Origin: Stramonita haemastoma
Lineage: Eukaryota > Mollusca > Gastropoda > Neogastropoda > Muricidae
Direction: 5' to 3'
Length of the DNA stretch: 34,623 nt
NCBI GenBank assembly: GCA_030674155.1
Contig: CM060329.1
Span: forward strand, 24,247,924 to 24,282,546
A program made the translations under genes and the position numbers. Numbering within the stretch: the stretch's first letter is position 1; each line of letters opens with the position of its first letter. Below are positions 29,188 to 34,623 of this stretch, in pieces. The notes under the pieces are model-generated. The model saw only the letters and a program-made list of their open reading frames with translations. It ran no database searches and had not been told where the DNA came from.

Positions 29188-30172
29188 CACAAGAGTAGCT
29201 CCCTTTCCATGGTCACTCCCCCTCCCCCTTCATCATTATCATCATCGTCATCATTAAAGCGTGTCAGGCCCACTTCATTTTGTCATACACCCCCATCATC
29301 ATCTCGGTCATCATCACCATCATTGTCAATGCAAGTTTGGCCCACTTCTCTTGGTCACCCCCCCCCCCCCCCCCCCATCACCATCATCATTATCATCAAC
29401 ACAAGAGTAGCTCCCTTCCCATGGTCACTCCCCCCCCCCCCCACATCATCAATACATGTCAGGCCCACTTTTTGTCACCCCCCCCCCCCCCCCCCCCCCC
29501 CCTTCATCATCACAATCATCATCATCAATGCAAGTGTGGCCCACTTCTATTGGTCACACAAGCCTATTCATCATTTTCATCATCATCATCATCATCATCA
29601 TCAATGCAAGGGAAGCCTCCTTCCCTTGGTCACCCTCCCCCCCCAATCAGTACCACCATTTTGCCAACTTCCTTTAGTCACAATACTGTGTTGTCATCAT
29701 TTACATCATCATCATCATCATCATGGCCAACTTCTCTTGGTCACACACCACTATCATCACCATCCTCCTCCCCCCCATTTATTGCATGTCCGACCCTTTT
29801 TTTTTGTCATACATCATCAATGCAAGTGTGGCCCTATCATCATCGTCGTCGATGCATATTTGGTCTATTTAGTTTTGTTACAGACCTGATCATAATCACC
29901 AATGCATGTAAGTCCCATTTCCCTCGGTCACTATCATCATCATTATCATCGTCATCATCATAAATTTTATCTTCATCATCAACATTGCAAGTGTGATATA
30001 CTTCCCTTGGTCATACAGCCCTATCTTTTAAAAAAAATACATCATCATCATCATTTTCATCATCATTATCACCATCATCATCAATACAGCTGTGGCCCAT
30101 TTCCCTCGGTAATACATCCCCTCTGTCATTATCATCATCATCATCATCATCAATGAAGTTTGGCCCATTTTT
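29188..30172. repeat. Second CAT array with longer GGTCAC units, about 16 units
   Basis: Each unit has (CAT)n, then CAATGCAAGTGTGGCCCACT or a variant, then TCTCTTGGTCAC. Unit length varies widely, roughly 40-95 bp. Two C-runs are very long (about 17 and about 25 C, near 29347 and 29478). Units become more diverged to the right. It is continuous with the previous array. Confidence 0.9.
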
Positions 30173-30305
30173 TAAAGCCCCGTTGCTGCTGTTTTATGTT
30201 GAAGGCAGTGTTTTAGTTCTGGATGTCTGCCTGTATTTTGTATCCACCCCCACCCTTTTTTCCTTTTTCTTTCTTTTTTGTATAAAGAAATGTAGAACAA
30301 ACGTT

Positions 30306-30546
30306 TATTTATTTATTTATTTTATTTATTACCACTTAAATTTATAGCAGATTTCTCTGCGTGAAATTCGGGCTGCTCTCCCCAGGGAGAATGCGTTGCC
30401 ACAAGTGCAGCACCACCCTTTTTAAAAAATATTTTTCTCCTGTCTGTAGCTGTATTTGTTTCCCTATCAGAATGTTTTTTTCTACAGAATATTGCCAGGG
30501 ACAACCCTCTTGTTGCTGTGGGTTCTTTTACATGCACTAAATAATG
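30306..30546 (+). repeat. CTCCCCAGGGAGA repeat (R2)
   Basis: It starts with (TTTA)n, then CAGATTTCTCTGCGTGAAAT, GGGCTGCTCTCCCCAGGGAG, ACAAGTGCAGCACCACCC, and a 3' part CTACAGAATATTGCCAGGGA and TTCTTTTACATGCACTAAA. It shares its first half with the inverted copy at 8712. Likely a retroelement piece common in gastropods by memory. Confidence 0.7.
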
Positions 30547-30574
30547 ATGAGCAACACAGGGGATCTCTATTACA

Positions 30575-30700
30575 CCTATGATGGCCTTTGGTATGAGTTA
30601 AAAGTGTCATTAGATTGTCTTGGTGGCAAATCTGTGAACTGATTTTTCATTTGTTGGCAGATCAGTGCAGATTTTACACCAACACCTGTATTTTTTTTTT
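30575..30700 (+). repeat. R3 cassette, copy 1
   Basis: It contains TATGATGGCCTTTGGTATG, TTGGTGGCAAATCTGTGAAC, TTGGCAGATCAGTGCAGATT and TTACACCAACACCTGTA. It is followed by a GAAAGATTTG region and, before the S1 SINE, by GGCAAGAAAGGAATTGTGTG, as in other copies. Confidence 0.75.
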
Positions 30701-30884
30701 TAATTGAAAGATTTGAAAAATTGAAAGAAACACGCACAAAAATTGAAAGATTTGTGTATGTGTCAGTCAGGTTGATCTGGTGAGTGTTGACTTAGGTTGA
30801 TGTAGAGCAAAATGCCTTTTTTAGGGAGGGGAAGGAGGATATTTGTGCACATGGCAAGAAAGGAATTGTGTGTGTGTGTTTATT

Positions 30885-31228
30885 TTATTTTTTATTTTCT
30901 TTTATATTGAGGATAATGGGATAAGCAATCTTGTGCTTTTTTACATACAGTCTCCGTGTGTATGCAGTTTTGTAAATGTCATATGTTCCCACCGGCACAT
31001 GAGGGCCTACTCTTACAAAAAGAGGAACAGGATTTAACTTGTGCGCAAGATGTTCTGCGTGCATTCACACACGGGCCTAGGTTTATAGTCTCATCCAAAG
31101 GACCTGTGGGGAGAGTGGAGTCGGCACTGATGTTAACTCCCGGAGAAAAATCTCCTTGAACGGAATCGAACCCGGGTCGTCAAATTGCAAGCGCAATGAT
31201 CTTACCACTAGGCTATCCCATCCCTTCC
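30885..31228 (-). repeat. S1 SINE, full-length
   Basis: Read on the minus strand, the head begins GGGATGGGATAGCCTAGTGG (A box) with CCCGGGTTCGATTCC (good B box). The body has TTAACATCAGTGCCGACTCC, GAGACTATAAACCTAGGCCC, AGAACATCTTGCGCACAAGT, AAGAGTAGGCCCTCATGTGC, TTTACAAAACTGCATACACA and an A-rich AATATAAAAGAAAATAAA tail. At about 340 bp this is the best reference copy of the family in the window. It was presumably mobilised by a LINE. Confidence 0.9.
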
Positions 31229-31811
31229 CTCCATACACCCACCCCCCAGAGGTGTGTATGTGTTTGTAACATGGGGTCTAATTGGTACTTAATATTACAT
31301 GTTTGGTATATATTAGTTAATTATATTAGTTTTGGATATGTGACATATTTTTGCTTTTGAAATATACAACCTTAAAATATTTGTTTACTTAAAAATCTGT
31401 GAGAAATAAATTGAGGACCTGTGATGTCTTTTGGTATGGGTTTGAATATTATTAGTTTGATATGTATTTATAACATTTGGCTATGTGACATATTTTGTGT
31501 GTGTGAACTATTCACTCTTTTTATTTCATTTTTCTTTTCTTTTTTTTTTTTTTTTAAAATCTGATGTGTGAAATAAATTATTTATTTTATGCTTAAGGGT
31601 GTGATGATTTGAGTGAGTTTTAATTTGATGTTTTTAAGATTTTGAAATTGTTTTTTGTGTACATCAGTTTTTTTTTCTTGTTGTTGCCGATGCTTTTTTA
31701 TCTAATCATGTACATGAAATACACTCGGTAATAAGTGGAATATATATAAAGAAGGTGCTGAAATAGGTTTGATTGATATAAAAATTTGGAATGTCAGCTG
31801 GCATGGATTAA
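31229..31811. other. AT-rich stretch, no gene; partial R3 at 31415
   Basis: GGACCTGTGATGTCTTTTGG and TATGGGTTTGA at about 31414-31445 match the first part of the R3 cassette. ATTAGTTTGATATGT-like and CATATTTT words repeat loosely (near 31310-31345 and 31450-31495). The rest is T-rich. Confidence 0.45.
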
Positions 31812-32035
31812 CCTTTAAACTGCATAAAGGCTCCAATATACTGATTACTGTTTCAACGTTAATTCACATACATATTTTCAATGTTGGGTGTATTCATTTT
31901 TGTTTTCAAAATACAAATAGCTAGAATTAACTGCATAAAGGTTCCATGTACTGATTACTGTTTCAAGCATTAATTCACATTGATATTTGCATTGTTGGAT
32001 TATTAGGGTTTTTTTCAAAATACAAATAGGTTCTG
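31812..32035. repeat. Tandem duplication, 2 copies of about 112 bp
   Basis: AACTGCATAAAGG(C/T)TCCA, ACTGATTACTGTTTCAA, TTAATTCACAT, TTG(T)TTTTCAAAATACAAATAG occur in order at 31817 and 31929. A more diverged third copy may lie at 32100-32185 (GAGAAAGGTCTTAAAGTGAT, TTGCTGTTCAAG). Confidence 0.75.
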
Positions 32036-32384
32036 AAACAGTGTTTAATGCTTTAAAGTTTTTATTCGCTTTGTAATGTCCGCTAAAATGTTTTTATCTT
32101 TCAAAATGCGAGAAAGGTCTTAAAGTGATGATTGCTGTTCAAGTGGTCTTTTACATATGTATAATAATTTTGCATATTTGAAATGTGAACTGCAATGTTC
32201 TGTTTTGCTTTTTTTTCAAACTGCAAAGTATTCCTGTTAAAGCATTGATTTTTATGTTTAAAATGTTGACTTAAGACTTTTTTCTTTTAAACTTAAAAGA
32301 CAAAAAAAAAATCCTGAAAAGACGTTTGCTGTCAATGTCTTGATGTGTTCAAATTTATGGGGGTTATTTTATATTTTAAAAAAG

Positions 32385-32485
32385 AATTTTCATTCTTTTA
32401 TTTTGAGGATGATGAAATCTCGTGTGCTTTTTTACATCCAGTCCTAGTGTGTATGCAGTTTTGTAAATTTTGTCATTCATTCCCT
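32385..32485 (-). repeat. S1 SINE, tail fragment
   Basis: It contains TTCTTTTATTTTGAGGATGA, CGTGTGCTTTTTTACATCCA and TGTATGCAGTTTTGTAAATT, ending at TCATTCATTCC. Confidence 0.75.
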
Positions 32486-32534
32486 ATTTCAATCAAATGA
32501 ATGACCATTTGTCTTTATTATATGTACTTAGCTG

Positions 32535-32645
32535 CAGGAATGTCTTTTAATGTGTGTTGGTGGCAGATCTGTGTCATGATCTTCTGCTTGTTGGCAGATC
32601 ATTGCAGATTTTACACCAACAGGTGTATGAAAGATTTATGGTGTG
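32535..32645 (+). repeat. R3 cassette, copy 2
   Basis: It contains GTTGGTGGCAGATCTGTGTC, GATCTTCTGCTTGTTGGCAG, ATCATTGCAGATTTTACACC and AACAGGTGTATGAAAGATTT. It is followed by a GTGTGT-rich part and TCAAGAAAGGAAT before the next SINE. Confidence 0.75.
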
Positions 32646-32807
32646 TCATTGCAAGTATAGTGACTATGTGTAGGAGTTAAATGTTTGAGAGAAGGAAAGT
32701 GTGCTTAGTGTGTGTGATTTTGTTTTTTTGTTGGTGGGGAAGTGGTGGGATGTTTGCGTGAATATGTAAGGGGGTGATTTTCAAGAAAGGAATCAATGAG
32801 GTTTTTT

Positions 32808-33157
32808 TTTTTTATTCTTTTATATCGAGGATAATGGAATAAGCACTCGTGTGCTTTTTTTACATCCAATCCCCATGTGCATACAGTTTTGTAAAATCTT
32901 GTCATCTGTTCCTACTGGCACACAATGGCCTACTCTTATGAAAAGTGGAACAGGATTTAACGTATGTGCAAGATTTCTGCGTGTGTTTGCACATGGGGCC
33001 TTGGTTAACAGTCTCATCCAAAGGACTTTTGGGGAGAGTGGAGTCAGCACTGATTTTAACTCCAATGGGAAAATCCCCTCAAACAGTAATCAAACTCCGA
33101 TTGTCAAATTGTCAAGTTGCCAGCACAATGTTTTGACCACTAGGCTATCCCGTCCCC
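32808..33157 (-). repeat. S1 SINE, full-length
   Basis: Tail at the left (TTCTTTTATATCGAGGATAA), then ACATCCAATCCCCATGTGCA, CTACTGGCACACAATGGCC, GGAACAGGATTTAACGTATG, GGAGAGTGGAGTCAGCACTG, and a head at the right ending CCACTAGGCTATCCCGTCCC. The B-box region is degraded (TAATCAAACTCCGATTG). It is inserted just after AAGAAAGGAATCAATGAGG of the R3-associated sequence. Confidence 0.9.
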
Positions 33158-33311
33158 TGAATGTGTGTGGTGTAGTGTAGTGTAGTGTGGGGTCCTTAAT
33201 TATTTTATGTATTTTAATATGCATATTTGAATGTGTTCTGAATAGTTTACCAAGTTGTGATTGTGTGCAATAGTGCACCATTTTTTGTATGATAAAATGG
33301 GGAATGCACTA

Positions 33312-33435
33312 CTCTGGACCTGTGATGGCTTTTGTTATGGGCAGAAATGTTGTGGTGTTGGTGGCAAATCTGTGTACTGATCTTCCCCTGGTTGGCAGAT
33401 CAGTGCAGATTTTGATTTTTACACCAACACCTTTT
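33312..33435 (+). repeat. R3 cassette, copy 3
   Basis: It contains CTCTGGACCTGTGATGGCTT, TGTTATGGGCAGAAATG, TTGGTGGCAAATCTGTGTAC, TGATCTTCCCCTGGTTGGCA, GATCAGTGCAGATTTTGATT and TTTACACCAACACC. It is followed by GCATGAAAGATTTTGGC, G-runs, GGCAAGAAAGGAACC and (TG)n as in other copies. Confidence 0.8.
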
Positions 33436-33916
33436 CTTTTTTTCTTTTTTTTTAACGGCATGAAAGATTTTGGCCGTTTCATTTCAAGTTTACTGGTACA
33501 TGGGGATGGGGAGGGGGGTGTTTAAAATTTTTGAGAAATTCTGTGAACCTTTGTTGTTGTTTTTTGGTGGGGGGGAGGGGGGATTCATGTGAGTATGAGA
33601 AAAGGGCTGGCAAGAAAGGAACCATTATGCTTGTGTGTATGTTACAGAGTGTGTGTTTTGTGTGTGTGTGTGTTTTAGGGGGTGGGGTGTGCATGTGTGT
33701 GTGTGCATAAATTTGATATGTTTATTCTTAATATTTGTGAAATGTTGCATGCGTGCAAAGGATTTGAATGCAAGCATTTTGATTTGTTTGCTTCACAAGA
33801 ATCAGTGTTATATGAATTCCGTATATTGTTATTATTAATGCTACTGTATTTTTTATTGGTTTGATACGCTCTAAATACTAGAGCGCAACTCCATAGTCTT
33901 CCGAGACTGATGAGTG

Positions 33917-33924
33917 ACTACTAT

Positions 33925-33998
<74 letters not shown>
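33917..33998. repeat. (TAC)n trinucleotide microsatellite
   Basis: About 27 TAC triplets with one TAT near the left edge. The Thr-rich open frame is an artefact. Confidence 0.97.
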
Positions 33999-34069
33999 GA
34001 TATGTTTATCAATATTGGATATATAACTGTTGTGGTTTTGTGAAGAAGAATGCACCTTTTTTTTTAATC

Positions 34070-34225
34070 AGAACCTGTGATGGCCTTTGCTATGGGCAAG
34101 AGTTTCATTAGTTCGAGTTGGTGGCAAATCTGTGTTACTGATTTTCGACATCGTTGCAGATAAAAATTTTTATACCACTCTGTCATCACAATCACTGCAG
34201 ATTTTACACCAACACTAGTATCTCA
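34070..34225 (+). repeat. R3 cassette, copy 4
   Basis: It contains CAGAACCTGTGATGGCCTTT, GCTATGGGCAAGAG, GTTGGTGGCAAATCTGTG, and TCACTGCAGATTTTACACC and AACACTAGTATCT. An internal insertion or partial duplication (GTTGCAGATAAAAATTTTTA, TACCACTCTGTCATCACAAT) lengthens it. Confidence 0.75.
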
Positions 34226-34287
34226 AGAGAAATTTTATCTAAATACATGGTGTATACTGTGAAGCATAGTGGTGTATGAACATGAGA

Positions 34288-34371
34288 ATGTGTGTGTGTT
34301 CGTATGTGTTCGTGTGTGTGTGTGTGTGTGTGTTCGTAAGTATGTGTGTGTGTTCGTGTGTGTGTGTGTGT
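34288..34371. repeat. (TG)n with TTCG interruptions
   Basis: TG dinucleotides are regularly interrupted by TTCG (five times), giving GTGTGTTCG units. This is also the position where TG-rich DNA follows other R3 copies. The rest to the window end is T/G-rich with no gene seen. Confidence 0.9.
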
Positions 34372-34623
34372 TACAAAAACTCTTTAAATGGTAGTTGTTA
34401 AAACATGACATTTTTGTTTGCCACATTTTTGTAATTTCCTGTTAGTTGTTTTATGTTGTTTGTTGTTGACTTTTATTGGTGTCTTAGGGTGAGGTTCTTT
34501 AGTGTTCATTGTTGGGGGATATTGTTTTGTTTTTTTGCTGAGGATTTTTTGCTGAGGATTTTTTGTTGGTTTTTTTTGGGGGGTATGTATCTTTTTATGG
34601 ACGTCTGTTGAGGTAGGGTTACA

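Noticed and set aside
28435..29889. 484-codon + strand open frame rich in Ile, Ser, His and Pro
   Set aside because: It is a translation of CAT/ATC triplets and C-runs in a minisatellite. Neighbouring frames are open for the same reason.
27605..30172. Telomeric or centromeric repeat
   Set aside because: The unit is not a known telomere motif, the length is short for a centromere array, and no supporting context exists.
33914..34111. Poly-threonine protein
   Set aside because: It is a (TAC)n microsatellite read in the ACT frame.

Overview
This window is eukaryotic genomic DNA from an animal. It has intron-like spacing, GT/AG-bounded exon candidates, tRNA-headed SINEs, several LINE reverse-transcriptase relics, a MITE-like element, many micro- and minisatellites and a 100-N scaffold gap. 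The SINE style and a repeat built around CTCCCCAGGGAGAG resemble what I remember from gastropod mollusc genomes. That assignment is recollection, not proof. No bacterial or viral gene organisation is present. All counts were made by eye.

Region 1 (about 1-10.7 kb): probably part of a protein-coding gene on the + strand. The best exon is 10413-10626, which is 71 codons and rich in Glu/Ser/His/Gln. It joins in frame to a 65-nt exon that is present twice (8075-8139 and 9717-9781) with one synonymous difference. Further left, a three-block exon module (A, C, B) recurs every 1.0-1.8 kb in increasingly decayed form. The introns carry minisatellites of roughly 59-bp period and SINE copies in both orientations. 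I could not name the gene.

Region 2 (about 10.7-17.8 kb): a repeat graveyard. It holds a tRNA-like SINE, S1 SINE copies, and a LINE endonuclease piece (-) abutting a LINE 3' piece (+), which suggests twin priming. A second LINE copy (-) is split by a 39-bp minisatellite and a MITE of about 430 bp. A third LINE relic (-) has had its FTDD catalytic box expanded into a 58-bp minisatellite. Both minisatellites appear to have grown out of reverse-transcriptase codons at the catalytic motif.

Region 3 (about 17.8-22.0 kb): three tandem units of about 0.8 kb, each ending in the same FTDD monomer. The consensus becomes progressively homopolymer-rich and unreliable toward the gap at 22024-22123.

Region 4 (about 22.1-30.2 kb): an A/C-only tract of about 5.5 kb with no G seen and T rising gradually to the right. 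It is followed by about 45 copies of a CAT-rich minisatellite with phased C-runs, then about 16 longer CAT-plus-GGTCAC units.

Region 5 (about 30.2-34.6 kb): AT-rich DNA with S1 SINEs, the CTCCCCAGGGAGA repeat, and at least four diverged copies of a cassette (R3) that is also found inside the 0.8-kb units left of the gap. I see no convincing gene here.

No new molecular system can be claimed. The most interesting signals are the duplicated 65-nt exon, the birth of minisatellites from the reverse-transcriptase active-site region, and the G-free tract, which may be an assembly artefact.
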